Origin: Microvirga makkahensis
Lineage (GTDB): Bacteria; Pseudomonadota; Alphaproteobacteria; Rhizobiales; Beijerinckiaceae
DNA length: 64,000 nt
Assembly: GCF_009830105.1 (NCBI RefSeq)
Contig: NZ_WURB01000016.1
Location: 25,904 to 89,903, forward strand
Direction: 5' to 3'
The position numbers and the translations under genes are program-made. This document shows, piece after piece, positions 18,351 through 26,736 of the stretch (positions are counted from its first letter, which is position 1; every line of letters begins with the position of its first letter). Under the pieces are notes generated by a model, which saw only the letters and a list, made by a program, of their open reading frames with translations, did not search any database and had not been told where the DNA came from.

Positions 18351-18971
18351 TCAAGCCGCTTTCCTGGTAAACAGCAGCGCGACGCCGAAGCCGATCATGG
18401 TGACACCGGAGAGGCGGTTCATCCAGCCGAACACGTTTCCGGTGCGGGAGAGCCGGTTGAGGCGGTGGCCGAGCACCGAATAGAGGACGACGGCGACCAC
18501 CTCGAGCGCGAGGAAGACCGCGCCCAGAACCGCGAAGCTGAGCCAGTAGGCGCCGGGCTCGACGAATTGCGGAAGGAAGGCGGTGAAGATCAGGATCGCC
18601 TTGGGATTGCCGATGGCGGTCCAGAATTCCTGCAGGACGAGGGTTTTCAAGGGCCGCCCCCCGCCGGCCCTCGGCGCCTCGATGGCGGCGCTTCCCCTGA
18701 GGATCCTGATGCCGAGCCAGATCAGATAGGCCGCCCCCGCGAATTTGAGAACCACGAAGGCCGCCTCGGAGGCGGCCAGCACGGCTCCGACGCCGAGCGC
18801 CGTCAGGGCGATCATCACGGCGAAGGCCGCGAGGCGGCCGGTGGACGCCATCACGGCGGTGCGGACCCCCTCCTGCAATCCATAGGTCAGGGACAGCAGG
18901 TTGTTGGGCCCGAACGCCACGTTGAGCGCGAAGCATGCAGGGACGAACAGGAGCAGCGCGCCCGGGGTCAC
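18351..18971 (-). CDS. LysE/RhtB family amino-acid exporter
   Basis: A 206-residue inner-membrane protein. It shows the family opening NVAFGPNNLLSLTYG, a helix with GVGAVLAASEA, AGAAYLIWLGIRIL and IGNPKAILIFTAFLPQFV. The pattern matches the LysE/RhtB superfamily of exporters; the substrate is unknown. It lies downstream of the transglycosylase gene with 6 bases between, so the two are probably cotranscribed, although no functional link is obvious. Confidence 0.88.
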   Translation of the reverse strand: MTPGALLLFVPACFALNVAFGPNNLLSLTYGLQEGVRTAVMASTGRLAAFAVMIALTALGVGAVLAASEAAFVVLKFAGAAYLIWLGIRILRGSAAIEAPRAGGGRPLKTLVLQEFWTAIGNPKAILIFTAFLPQFVEPGAYWLSFAVLGAVFLALEVVAVVLYSVLGHRLNRLSRTGNVFGWMNRLSGVTMIGFGVALLFTRKAA

Positions 18972-18977
18972 GGCCGC

Positions 18978-20165
18978 TTATCCCCGCAGGGCCTCCAGTA
19001 CCTTGCCGCCGGGACGCCCGCGCGGCTCAAGGCCGATGCGGCGCTCCACGTCCTTGATGGCCTCGCGGGTCTTGGAGCCGATCTTGCCGTCCACCTCGCC
19101 GATATCGTAGCCGCGCGAGAGCAGCAGAGCCTGGAGCTCACGGCGCTGCGCGCGGGAGAGCGGCGGATCGTCCGTCGGCCAGGCGGTCTGGATGCCGGGC
19201 AGGCCCTTCAGGCGGTCGCCTAGCAGCGCGATGGCGAGGCCGTAGGATTCGGCGGCGTTGTAGGAATAGACCGCGTCGAAGTTCCTTGTGACGAGAAAGG
19301 CCGGACCGTTCACGCCTGCCGGAATGATGATGCCTGCGCGGTAGTTGCCCGAGAGCGGGCGCCCGTCGGCGCGGGTCACGCCCATGGCTGCCCAGGAGGA
19401 CAGGGGACGCTTGCTCTTGCGGCCGGCCAGCTTGGGATTGAAGTTCTGGGGCAGGCGCACCTCGTAGCCCCAGGGCAGGCCCTTCACCCAGCCCGCCTTC
19501 TTGAGGAAGTTGGCGGTGGAGTGAACCGCATCCGGAACGGAGGCCATGATGTCGCGCCGCCCGTCGCCGTCCCCGTCTACGGCCAGACGCTGGAAGGTCG
19601 AGGGCATGAACTGCGTGTGGCCGAAGGCGCCGGCCCAGGATCCGCGCAGGTATGCGGGGTTGATATCCCCGTCCTGCACGATCTTGAGGGTCGCCATCAG
19701 CTCGCCCTTGAAATACTCGTTGCGGCGCGGCGCATAGCAGACGAGGGTTGTGAGCGACTGCACGAGAGGCCGCCCGCCGATATCCTTGCCGAAATTGGAT
19801 TCGACCCCCCACACGCCCGCGATCACATGACGGTCGACGCCGAAGCGGGCCTCCGCCGATGCCAAGGCTTGCCCCCACTGGCGCATGGCGGCCTTGCCAT
19901 CCTGCACGCGTTCGTCGTCCACCAGGGCGGCGAGATAGTCCCAGATCGGAGTCTTGAACTCCGGCTGATTCTTCATGAGGTCGAGGATGGACAGATCCGG
20001 TTCGATGCCGCGGGTGGCGACGTCGAAGGCCTGTCCCGAGATGCCCTTGGCGGCGGCTTGGCCGCGCAGGGAGGACAGGCAGGAGCGGAAATCGGCCTGG
20101 GCCGAGGCCGACGTGGCGCCCAGGGAGAGAGCGCCGAGGATTGCGGGAAAAAGGATGCGTTTCAT
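18978..20165 (-). CDS. Lytic murein transglycosylase, MltB type
   Basis: A 395-residue periplasmic enzyme that cleaves peptidoglycan glycan strands to 1,6-anhydromuramyl products. It has a signal peptide (LGALSLGATSASAQA), then the MltB catalytic domain with the glutamate in AGVWGVESNFGK and the GAFGHTQFMPSTF stretch. The last 60 residues are a peptidoglycan-binding (PG_binding_1) repeat: LQALLLSRGYDIGEVDGKIGSKTREAIKDVE. No lipobox is visible, so it is probably soluble in the periplasm. An ATG at 20165 follows a purine-rich stretch. Confidence 0.92.
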   Translation of the reverse strand: MKRILFPAILGALSLGATSASAQADFRSCLSSLRGQAAAKGISGQAFDVATRGIEPDLSILDLMKNQPEFKTPIWDYLAALVDDERVQDGKAAMRQWGQALASAEARFGVDRHVIAGVWGVESNFGKDIGGRPLVQSLTTLVCYAPRRNEYFKGELMATLKIVQDGDINPAYLRGSWAGAFGHTQFMPSTFQRLAVDGDGDGRRDIMASVPDAVHSTANFLKKAGWVKGLPWGYEVRLPQNFNPKLAGRKSKRPLSSWAAMGVTRADGRPLSGNYRAGIIIPAGVNGPAFLVTRNFDAVYSYNAAESYGLAIALLGDRLKGLPGIQTAWPTDDPPLSRAQRRELQALLLSRGYDIGEVDGKIGSKTREAIKDVERRIGLEPRGRPGGKVLEALRG

Positions 20166-20240
20166 ACCCGCGACCTTGCAGGCAATTTGGTTAAACTTAT
20201 GGAAACGGGGCCGCGGCGCCCCCGCCCCTGTCCTCTTTCC

Positions 20241-20331
20241 GTCGTCATCCCCGGCCTCGTGCCGGGGATCTCCGCCCTGGAAGCGTCGCGCTTCTCAAAT
20301 CGAGATGACGGATCAGGACCGGCCATGACGC
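20241..20331. repeat. Dispersed GTCAT/CCGG palindromic repeat, copy 5
   Basis: Left half GTCATCCCCGGCCTCGTGCCGGGGATC and right half GATCAGGACCGGCCATGACG, separated by about 45 bases that include GCGTCGCGCTTC. It sits between leuD and the transglycosylase gene. Confidence 0.7.
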
Positions 20332-20351
20332 AGACGGTGTTTGCGAAGCGC

Positions 20352-20954
20352 TCAGGCCCAGGCGCGCTCGGAGAGCTTCTTCTCGAAGTTGTCGATGGCG
20401 GAAGCCTTCTCCATGGTCAGGCCGATGCCGTCGAGGCCGTTGAGCATGCAGTGCTTCTTGAACGGATCGATGTCGAAGGTGATCCTGCCGCCGTCGGGGC
20501 CGCGGATTTCTTGGGCTTCGAGATCGACGGTGAGCGTGGCGTTGGCGCCGCGGCTGGCGTCGTCGAAGAGCTTTTCGAGGTCCTCGGGGCTCACCTTGAT
20601 CGGCAGGATGCCGTTTTGGAAGCAGTTGTTGTAGAAGATGTCTGCGAAGCTCGTGGAGATCACGCAGCGGATGCCGAAATCGAGCAGCGCCCAGGGAGCA
20701 TGCTCACGCGACGAGCCGCAGCCGAAATTGTCGCCCGCGATCAGGATCTTGGCGTCGCGGTAGGCGGGCTGGTTGAGCACGAAGTCCGGGTTCTCCGAAC
20801 CATCCTCGCGGTAGCGCATCTCCGAGAAGAGACCCTTGCCGAGACCCGTGCGCTTGATGGTCTTCAGGTATTGCTTGGGGATGATCATATCGGTGTCGAT
20901 GTTGATGATCCGCAGCGGCGCCGCGACGCTTTCCAGCACGGTGAACTTTTCCAT
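20352..20954 (-). CDS. leuD: 3-Isopropylmalate dehydratase small subunit
   Basis: The 200-residue subunit pairs with LeuC to isomerise 2- to 3-isopropylmalate. [17 protein letters not shown] is the swivelling-domain signature and [14 protein letters not shown] the N-terminal one. The ATG at 20954 is preceded by GGAGGGAAG on the coding strand; a longer frame to 21005 has no family support. It lies about 2.8 kb downstream of leuC with decayed and small genes between. Confidence 0.96.
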   Translation of the reverse strand: MEKFTVLESVAAPLRIINIDTDMIIPKQYLKTIKRTGLGKGLFSEMRYREDGSENPDFVLNQPAYRDAKILIAGDNFGCGSSREHAPWALLDFGIRCVISTSFADIFYNNCFQNGILPIKVSPEDLEKLFDDASRGANATLTVDLEAQEIRGPDGGRITFDIDPFKKHCMLNGLDGIGLTMEKASAIDNFEKKLSERAWA

Positions 20955-21059
20955 GGTCTTCCCTCCTCGGCCCGATGCCGGTTGTCCCTGGCTGCCTCTT
21001 ATCAAAGCCGCAGGGAGAGCACTAGACCCATGGTGGTCGCGGCCCGGAACTGCGCGATC

Positions 21060-21935
21060 CTAGGCCCGGAAAACCTCCGTCACGCTCAGGATTTCTTCCC
21101 GAAACCATTGATGCGCCGGGTTCCTGTCGTGCCGCTTATGCCAGTAGAGCTGATATCGTGAGTCTTCACCGGAACCGGTAGGTCGTAGATAGCGAGATCA
21201 AGGCTCGAGGCCACAGCCTGGGCGAGTTGGATCGGAACAGCCGCGATCAAACGGCCTTGAGCCGCTGCGAGCGCCACACTTTGGAAATGGGGAAGCATCA
21301 GCACCACCTTTGTGCTGCGGCCAACCGTCGCCAGGCTCGTGTCCGCGACACCGGGCATGCCATCGACGGAATGGATGGCATGGGGCAGTTCGCAGAAGAG
21401 GTCGAGGGGAAACTCGCCCGTGGCCCATTGCCGCTTCGCGGCGGCCGGATGGCTTTTCGCGATGATGATGGCCGAAGGCGCGATGAACAAGGTCTCCGTC
21501 GAGATCCAGTCCGGCATGGCGGAAGAGGGCTCCATGGCGATTTCCATGAGCCTCAGCTTGACGTGAGGCGCCTTGACGGCAAGCCGCTCGCTGAGGCTAG
21601 GCATGAGCAGGGTCGAGAAGAAGTCGGCCCCGATCAGGGTGAAGGGTCGATCGGCCGAGCCGGGATCGAAGCGCTTGTCTCCGGCCAGAGCGGTTTCGAT
21701 TTGAGCCAGAGCCTCCCGGGCAGCCGCGTCCAGGCCCTCGGCGCGCGGGGTGGGCACCATGTCATTGCCACGACGGACGAACAGTTGATCGTCGAGGAGG
21801 TGCCGGAGCCGTTTCAGGGCGGCGCTCGCCGCGGGCTGACTGAGGCCGATGATCGCCGGCCCGGGTGACGCTTCGCTCGCGCATGAGAGCATTGAAGACC
21901 CGCAGCAGGTTGAGATCGAAGGCAGCGAAATTCAT
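21060..21935 (-). pseudogene. Decayed LysR family transcriptional regulator
   Basis: The start MNFAAFDLNLLRVFNALMRERSVTRAG is a normal LysR helix-turn-helix opening. The reading then shifts frame near 21859 (net loss of 2 or gain of 1 base) into IGLSQPAASAALKRLRHLLDDQLF. About 20-25 residues usual between the effector-domain start and the TETLF region seem to be missing. A second shift near 21145 is shown by the other frame continuing as LYWHKRHDRNPAHQWFREEIL to a stop at 21060, the family's normal ending. The result is a regulator broken by two frameshifts and a probable deletion. Sequencing error cannot be fully excluded, but three lesions favour true decay. Confidence 0.8.
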
Positions 21936-22045
21936 GCTGTTGATGGGCCCCATACGATCAATCGATTTCCATTTTTCGTCCGGCTGCCGCAAAGACAGGA
22001 GGCGAGTTCGAGGAAGGCTCAAGGCAATCCTTGGGGAGCTTGGAG

Positions 22046-22420
22046 ATGAGAGCATTCATTTTGAGACCGGCGGCGATCCCGTTCGGAGCCGCCGCCCTGA
22101 ACACCAGGCAATATCTGTCAGCCGTGTTGGAGGATGTCCCCATCAGCGAGCATGTTTGGCTCAAGGCGGCAGCTGCCTCTCCGCCATCCGCACAAGCCCT
22201 CGGCTTCCGCACCGCGCTCAGGGCGGCTCTGGCGGGGATGCGCCGCGATCTTTCGGTGCTCTTCGACAATGCTCCCACCCCGGAGCATGCCTGGCTGAGA
22301 ACGGCGGATTCACCGGTTCGGAAGATGCCCTCGCCCATGGGGGCTTTGAATGGGCGCACCCTCCTGAAGCCGAGGGGCATGCATTTCGCACTTTCCATCA
22401 GCTTGCTCTTTCTGCTCTGA
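22046..22420 (+). CDS. Small protein with an internally duplicated motif, function unknown
   Basis: A frame of 124 residues behind a very good ribosome-binding site (GGGGAG, 7 bases before the ATG). I know no family. Two segments about 56 residues apart resemble each other: LEDVPISEHVWLKAAA and FDNAPTPEHAWLRTAD, both preceded by a Leu-Ser-Val/Ala-containing helix. The rest is Ala- and Arg-rich and ends with a short hydrophobic tail. A minus-strand frame covers the same bases (21958-22509) but has no ribosome-binding site. It lies between the decayed LysR gene and a metallopeptidase gene. Confidence 0.5.
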   Translation: MRAFILRPAAIPFGAAALNTRQYLSAVLEDVPISEHVWLKAAAASPPSAQALGFRTALRAALAGMRRDLSVLFDNAPTPEHAWLRTADSPVRKMPSPMGALNGRTLLKPRGMHFALSISLLFLL

Positions 22421-22629
22421 TCGTCGACGAGTTCCCAACATGCAGCGGCGGACTTTTCCGGCCCTTCAGCGTCAATATGAGACTTTGCTTTAGCAAGAGC
22501 CGGTCGCACGGGATCCCCTTAGCATCCGGGAGCGCCGCTGCCGCCTGATTGGCGTCGCCATGCCTGCCGCCCAAGCGAGCCGCACGATTGCCGTGCCGTC
22601 GGCATGGCGAAGGATTTCTCAGGCGTCGG

Positions 22630-23037
22630 TCACGAGGCCGCCGCCTCAATGGCTTCCATGTCCTCGTCCGAGAGGCCGAAATGGTGGCCGATCTCGTGCA
22701 CCAGCACATGGGTGACGAGGCTGCCGAGGCTTTCCTCGTGCTCGGCCCAGTAATCGAGAATCGGGCGGCGGTAGAGCCAGACCATGTTGGGAAACTGGCC
22801 CGTCTGCATCGTCGCGCCTCCCTGGGCCAATCCGATGCCGCGAAAGAGGCCCAGGAGGTCGAAGGGCGTCTCGCAGCCCATCTCCGCCAGGGTCTCGTCG
22901 TCCGGGAAATCCTCGACGCGAATGACGACCCCCTCGCACAGCGCCCGGAACTCCTCCGGCAGCCGCGCATAAGCCGCCTCGGCGAGCGCTTCGAAATCCG
23001 CCAGCGATGGAGCGTGGAGAGAGACCCAATCGATCAT
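22630..23037 (-). CDS. Metallopeptidase family protein (zincin-like)
   Basis: A 135-residue protein of the small zincin-like family once called DUF1025. The zinc motif is VLVHEIGHHFGLSDEDM, giving HExxH followed by an acidic third region. The N-terminal half contains FPDDETLAEMGCETPFDLLGLF, another family mark. There is no signal peptide, so it should be cytoplasmic. Function in bacteria is not established. It ends a two-gene unit after the small membrane protein gene at 23041, with 3 bases between. Confidence 0.85.
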   Translation of the reverse strand: MIDWVSLHAPSLADFEALAEAAYARLPEEFRALCEGVVIRVEDFPDDETLAEMGCETPFDLLGLFRGIGLAQGGATMQTGQFPNMVWLYRRPILDYWAEHEESLGSLVTHVLVHEIGHHFGLSDEDMEAIEAAAS

Positions 23038-23040
23038 GGT

Positions 23041-23304
23041 TCAGAGAATGCCGAGCTGGATCAGCAGCCACAGGCCGAGCAGGATGACGCCGACCAGCGA
23101 CAGGGTGCGCCCGATGCGTCGCCCCCAGAGCTCGACGGGATCCGTGCGGCCATCCTCGGCGGCGCCCACGGCATCGCGGCCGCCGAAATGGTCCTGCGCC
23201 TGCCGACCCATGCGGGCGAGCGCGGAGGAACCGACGGATTCCGTGTCGCGCCGCACGCGCTCCAGAGCCTCGCGGGCTTCGCGTTCGCGCTCCTGCTCGT
23301 TCAT
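23041..23304 (-). CDS. Small C-terminally anchored membrane protein
   Basis: An 87-residue protein with a charged, helical N-terminal half (EQEREREAREALERVRRD) and one hydrophobic segment at the C-terminus (LSLVGVILLGLWLLIQLGIL). It has no recognised domain. It precedes the metallopeptidase gene on the same strand with 3 bases between, so the two are probably cotranscribed. A possible tail-anchored protein. Confidence 0.65.
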   Translation of the reverse strand: MNEQEREREAREALERVRRDTESVGSSALARMGRQAQDHFGGRDAVGAAEDGRTDPVELWGRRIGRTLSLVGVILLGLWLLIQLGIL

Positions 23305-23427
23305 AAAGGGCTCCCCAGGGGTTCACCTGTTCCAGACCATACGCGCTCCCGCGGGCCGGAGACAACGGAACGCCACGGCGGCTGCCCCGTTGACAGCCCT
23401 GAATAGGCAACTCGAAGTGAGGCAGCA

Positions 23428-23721
23428 ATGCGTAAAATTCTTGGTGTCCTGGCTGCGGCCGGGCTGGCGGCTCTCGGCGCCGGCACGGCGTCGGCTCAGG
23501 GGGTGGGCGTGCATATCGGCCCCGGAGGCGTTCACCTGACCCAGGATCGTCCGGTTTATCGCGAGCGTATCGTCGAGCGTCGCTATGTGCGTCCCGCCCG
23601 CACTCGCACCGTCTGTCGCACTGAGTACCGCGAACGCGTCCGCCCGAACGGCGTCGTGGTGCGCCGCCCGGTCGAGGTCTGCCGCCGCGTGGTCGGCGCG
23701 CGCCGGGTCTATGTGGACTAG
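23428..23721 (+). CDS. Small secreted Arg/Val-rich protein
   Basis: A 97-residue protein with a signal peptide (MRKILGVLAAAGLAALGAGTASA). The mature part starts QGVGVHIGPGGVHL and is rich in Arg, Tyr and Val with two cysteines (VCRTEY, VCRRVV). Similar short proteins with a GVxVGPGGVxV opening are common in rhizobia and have no known role. The ATG at 23428 is preceded by GAAGTGAGGCAGCA. Confidence 0.7.
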   Translation: MRKILGVLAAAGLAALGAGTASAQGVGVHIGPGGVHLTQDRPVYRERIVERRYVRPARTRTVCRTEYRERVRPNGVVVRRPVEVCRRVVGARRVYVD

Positions 23722-23742
23722 GACTTTCGGCCCCTGAACGAA

Positions 23743-23773
23743 AAAGGCGGCGGCTCACGCGAGCCCGCCGCCT
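23743..23773 (-). terminator. Terminator after leuC
   Basis: Read on the minus strand, a strong stem (AGGCGGCGGGCTC...GAGCCGCCGCCT, one bulged base) is followed by TTTTTCG. It lies just downstream of leuC and also faces the end of the small secreted protein gene. Confidence 0.75.
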
Positions 23774-23798
23774 CCTCGTTTGTGCTCGGAACCGCCGA

Positions 23799-25205
23799 TC
23801 AGCCGAAGGTTCGGATGTCCACGAACCGGCCCGCGATCGCCGCCGCCGCCGCCATGGCGGGGGAGACGAGATGCGTGCGGCCCTTGAAGCCCTGGCGGCC
23901 CTCGAAGTTGCGGTTCGAGGTGGAGGCGCAGCGCTCGCCGGGCGCAAGCCGGTCCGCGTTCATGGCCAGGCACATGGAGCAGCCGGGCTCGCGCCAGTCG
24001 AAGCCCGCTTCCTTGAAGATCTTGTCCAGCCCTTCCGCCTCCGCCTGCATCTTCACGATGCCGGAGCCGGGCACGATCATGGCGTTCACGCGTTCATGCA
24101 CCTTCTTTCCCTGGACCACCTGCGCGACGGCGCGCAGGTCCTCGATGCGGCCGTTGGTGCAGGAGCCGATGAACACCCGGTCGAGTTCGATGTCGGTGAT
24201 CTTCGTGCCGGGGGTAAGGCCCATGTACTCCAGCGCGCGCCACTTGGAGAGGCGCTTGTTCTCGTCCTGGATGTCGTCCGGGTTCGGCACCACGCCGGCG
24301 ACCGAGATCACGTCCTCAGGGCTCGTGCCCCAGGTCACGATGGGCGGAAGATTGGCGGCATCGAGCCTGATCTCGGTGTCGAAGAAGGCGCCCTCGTCCG
24401 TGCGCAGGCTGTCCCAGTAGCGCACGGCCGCGTCCCAGGCATCGCCCTTCGGCGCCTTGGGGCGGTCCTTCAGATAAGCATAGGTCTTCTCGTCCGGCGC
24501 CACCATGCCCGCGCGGGCGCCGCCCTCGATGGACATGTTGCAGATGGTCATGCGGCCTTCCATCGACAGGGACCGGATGGCCTCGCCCGCATACTCGATC
24601 ACGTGGCCGGTGCCGCCGGCGGTGCCGATCTCGCCGATGATGGCGAGGATGATGTCCTTCGCCGTGACGCCGGGGGGCAGCTGCCCATCCACGGTCACGC
24701 GCATGTTCTTGGCCTTCTTCTGGATCAGGGTCTGGGTCGCGAGCACGTGCTCGACTTCAGAGGTGCCGATGCCGTGGGCGAGCGAGCCGAAGGCGCCATG
24801 GGTGGAGGTGTGGCTGTCGCCGCAAACGATGGTCATGCCCGGCAGGGTGAAGCCCTGCTCCGGGCCCACTACGTGGACGATGCCCTGTCGGGTGTCGAGC
24901 TCGTTGTAGTACTCGACGCCGAACTCCTGGGCGTTCTGCGCGAGAGCTGCAACCTGCGTCGCGGCCTCGGGGTCCTCGATGCCATGGGAGCGATCGGAGG
25001 TGGGCACGTTGTGGTCGACCACGGCGAGGGTCTTCTGAGGCTGGCGCACCCTGCGGCCGGCCGCACGCAGGCCCTCGAAAGCCTGGGGCGAGGTCACCTC
25101 ATGGACGAGGTGGCGATCGATGTAGAGAAGGCACGTCCCGTCATCCTGCCGATCGACGACGTGGTCGTCCCAGATCTTGTCATAGAGGGTGCGGGCTTTG
25201 GCCAT
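23799..25205 (-). CDS. leuC: 3-Isopropylmalate dehydratase large subunit
   Basis: The 468-residue aconitase-family subunit carries the 4Fe-4S cluster. Cysteines lie in [12 protein letters not shown] and in [28 protein letters not shown] is the usual start; the frame is open 69 codons further upstream but that part holds the leader hairpin at 25247-25288 and lacks family similarity. Together with LeuD it converts 2-isopropylmalate to 3-isopropylmalate. It follows rplS on the same strand, the common alphaproteobacterial order. Confidence 0.97.
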   Translation of the reverse strand: MAKARTLYDKIWDDHVVDRQDDGTCLLYIDRHLVHEVTSPQAFEGLRAAGRRVRQPQKTLAVVDHNVPTSDRSHGIEDPEAATQVAALAQNAQEFGVEYYNELDTRQGIVHVVGPEQGFTLPGMTIVCGDSHTSTHGAFGSLAHGIGTSEVEHVLATQTLIQKKAKNMRVTVDGQLPPGVTAKDIILAIIGEIGTAGGTGHVIEYAGEAIRSLSMEGRMTICNMSIEGGARAGMVAPDEKTYAYLKDRPKAPKGDAWDAAVRYWDSLRTDEGAFFDTEIRLDAANLPPIVTWGTSPEDVISVAGVVPNPDDIQDENKRLSKWRALEYMGLTPGTKITDIELDRVFIGSCTNGRIEDLRAVAQVVQGKKVHERVNAMIVPGSGIVKMQAEAEGLDKIFKEAGFDWREPGCSMCLAMNADRLAPGERCASTSNRNFEGRQGFKGRTHLVSPAMAAAAAIAGRFVDIRTFG

Positions 25206-25246
25206 GGGTATCTTCCAACGCTGAAAAAGGTCTTCGGTCGTTTTAA

Positions 25247-25288
25247 CGGCACCCGCTCGGGAGGAAAAGGCGTCCCGAGCGGGTGCCG
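25247..25288 (-). promoter_or_regulatory. Leader hairpin upstream of leuC
   Basis: A perfect inverted repeat with 16-base arms (25247-25262 and 25273-25288) and a 10-base loop lies 42 bases upstream of the leuC start, between the rplS terminator and the gene. No leucine-rich leader peptide is visible before it. It may be a transcription or translation control element, or only a repeat. Confidence 0.5.
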
Positions 25289-25376
25289 CTTTGAAAGTAT
25301 CGCATAGCTGATTGCCCGAAACGCGCAATAATATTTTTGCAGCGGGGACCATCAGCCGCGCCTGTCGCCATAAACA

Positions 25377-25404
25377 AAAAGCGCGGCCTTCAAGCCGCGC
25401 TTTT
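25377..25404 (-). terminator. Terminator after rplS
   Basis: Perfect 11-base arms (AAAAGCGCGGC and GCCGCGCTTTT) with a 6-base loop, followed on the minus strand by TTTTTGTTT. It lies 23 bases after the rplS stop. Confidence 0.88.
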
Positions 25405-25426
25405 CGAAACATGCTGAATGGACGCC

Positions 25427-25810
25427 TTACTCGGCGGCCGCCGGAGCCGCGGTCTTCTTCTCGGCGCGCTCGGCGATACGGGCCGACTTGCCGCGGCGAT
25501 CGCGCAGGTAATAGAGCTTGGCGCGGCGGACGGCGCCGCGACGCACGACCTTGATGGACTCGATGTTCGGCGAGTAGATGGGGAACACGCGCTCCACGCC
25601 CTCGCCGTAGGAAATCTTGCGGACCGTGAAGCTCTCCTGGAGGCCGCCACCGGAACGGGCGATGCAGACGCCTTCATAGGCCTGCACGCGGCTGCGCTCA
25701 CCTTCCTTCACCTTCACGTTGACGATCACGGTATCGCCGGGCTGGAAGTCGGGGATCGTCTTGCCGAGCTTGGCGATCTGCTCCTGCTCGAGCTGCTGAA
25801 TGATGTTCAT
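25427..25810 (-). CDS. rplS: 50S ribosomal protein L19
   Basis: A 127-residue protein that binds at the subunit interface of the large ribosomal subunit. [47 protein letters not shown] and the closing [12 protein letters not shown] are the L19 signatures. The last 15 residues are an Ala-rich tail common in this order. It normally follows trmD directly; here two unrelated genes intervene. Confidence 0.98.
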   Translation of the reverse strand: MNIIQQLEQEQIAKLGKTIPDFQPGDTVIVNVKVKEGERSRVQAYEGVCIARSGGGLQESFTVRKISYGEGVERVFPIYSPNIESIKVVRRGAVRRAKLYYLRDRRGKSARIAERAEKKTAAPAAAE

Positions 25811-25950
25811 GGATCTTACTCCTGCCGTTGCACGGTCCTGGGGGCTCGCCCCAAGCCAGCGGGATTTCGGCGTCCTGTTTTAAGTTGAGGCCGCGCCTAT
25901 ACAGGAGTTTCGGAGGATTGTCGAGCGGAATGCTGATGCCCCGGCGCTCC

Positions 25951-26622
25951 TCAGCTGCGCTCAACCGGGGCAATGTCCGCAAAGAGATACCGCTCGAACC
26001 AGTCCGGAAACGCCCGCACCAGTTCCTTGGGGCCCTCAAGGCCCAGGCCCATCCGCCGCGCTTCGGAAAAGCCCGCGTCCCCGCGCCACCAGGCCGTCAA
26101 GGCGGATAGGCGCCCCCGGACGCATATCGGCTCCGGAAACCCGGGGTTCTGCGTGCAAAGGGAAACCTCTCCCGCCTTCAACAACAGGAAACGGGGCTTG
26201 TGCTGCCCGTCAAGCTCGAAGCGGACGACGATCGGCCCCTTGGGCAACGCCTCGGGGCGAACCCGCCTTTGCATGTCGACCAGCAGGGGTTCCCAGTCGA
26301 AATCCTCTCCTTCCGCTTGCCGCGGCAGCCATCGCTGTCCCCATGTGCCGAGGGCGCCCACCAATCCTGCGAGCTCCCGACCCGCGTCGGTGAGCGCATA
26401 TTCGGGGCCATGCCCGCCTTCGATGCGCACGACGGCCCCGACATGGACCAGCGTCTGCAGCCGTTCCGAAAGCACGGTGCGGGAAATGCGCGGGATGCCG
26501 CGGCGGATGTCGTTGAAGCGCCGGCTGCCGCAGAGGAGTTCACGCACGACGAGCAGGGTCCAGCGACCGCCGATGGCTTCGTGGGCACGCGCAACGGAAC
26601 AGAACTGACCATAGCCAGACAT
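25951..26622 (-). CDS. HxlR family transcriptional regulator
   Basis: A 223-residue protein with an N-terminal winged helix of the HxlR/MarR type: CSVARAHEAIGGRWTLLVVRELLCG and RFNDIRRGIPRISRTVLSERLQ are the family signature, including the start-near cysteine. The C-terminal 110 residues resemble the extra SCP2-like domain of longer HxlR proteins. HxlR proteins sense electrophiles or redox stress and often control a divergent neighbour; here the divergent gene is the PLP enzyme at 26737, with a gap of about 114 bases. The ATG at 26622 was preferred over an upstream TTG. Confidence 0.88.
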   Translation of the reverse strand: MSGYGQFCSVARAHEAIGGRWTLLVVRELLCGSRRFNDIRRGIPRISRTVLSERLQTLVHVGAVVRIEGGHGPEYALTDAGRELAGLVGALGTWGQRWLPRQAEGEDFDWEPLLVDMQRRVRPEALPKGPIVVRFELDGQHKPRFLLLKAGEVSLCTQNPGFPEPICVRGRLSALTAWWRGDAGFSEARRMGLGLEGPKELVRAFPDWFERYLFADIAPVERS

Positions 26623-26736
26623 GCGCAAGCGCTAGCACGAGTCCCGTCACCGCAGAAGTCCGAATTTCGGACCTGACAGGACGGTCGCGTGGACCTATCG
26701 AAAGCTTCCGAGCACGTTTCGAGGAAGGCGCAGGCC

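Noticed and set aside
21958..22509. 183-codon minus-strand frame opposite the duplicated-motif gene
   Set aside because: No ribosome-binding site; the plus-strand frame has a strong one. The duplication is visible on both strands, so this remains the weaker reading.
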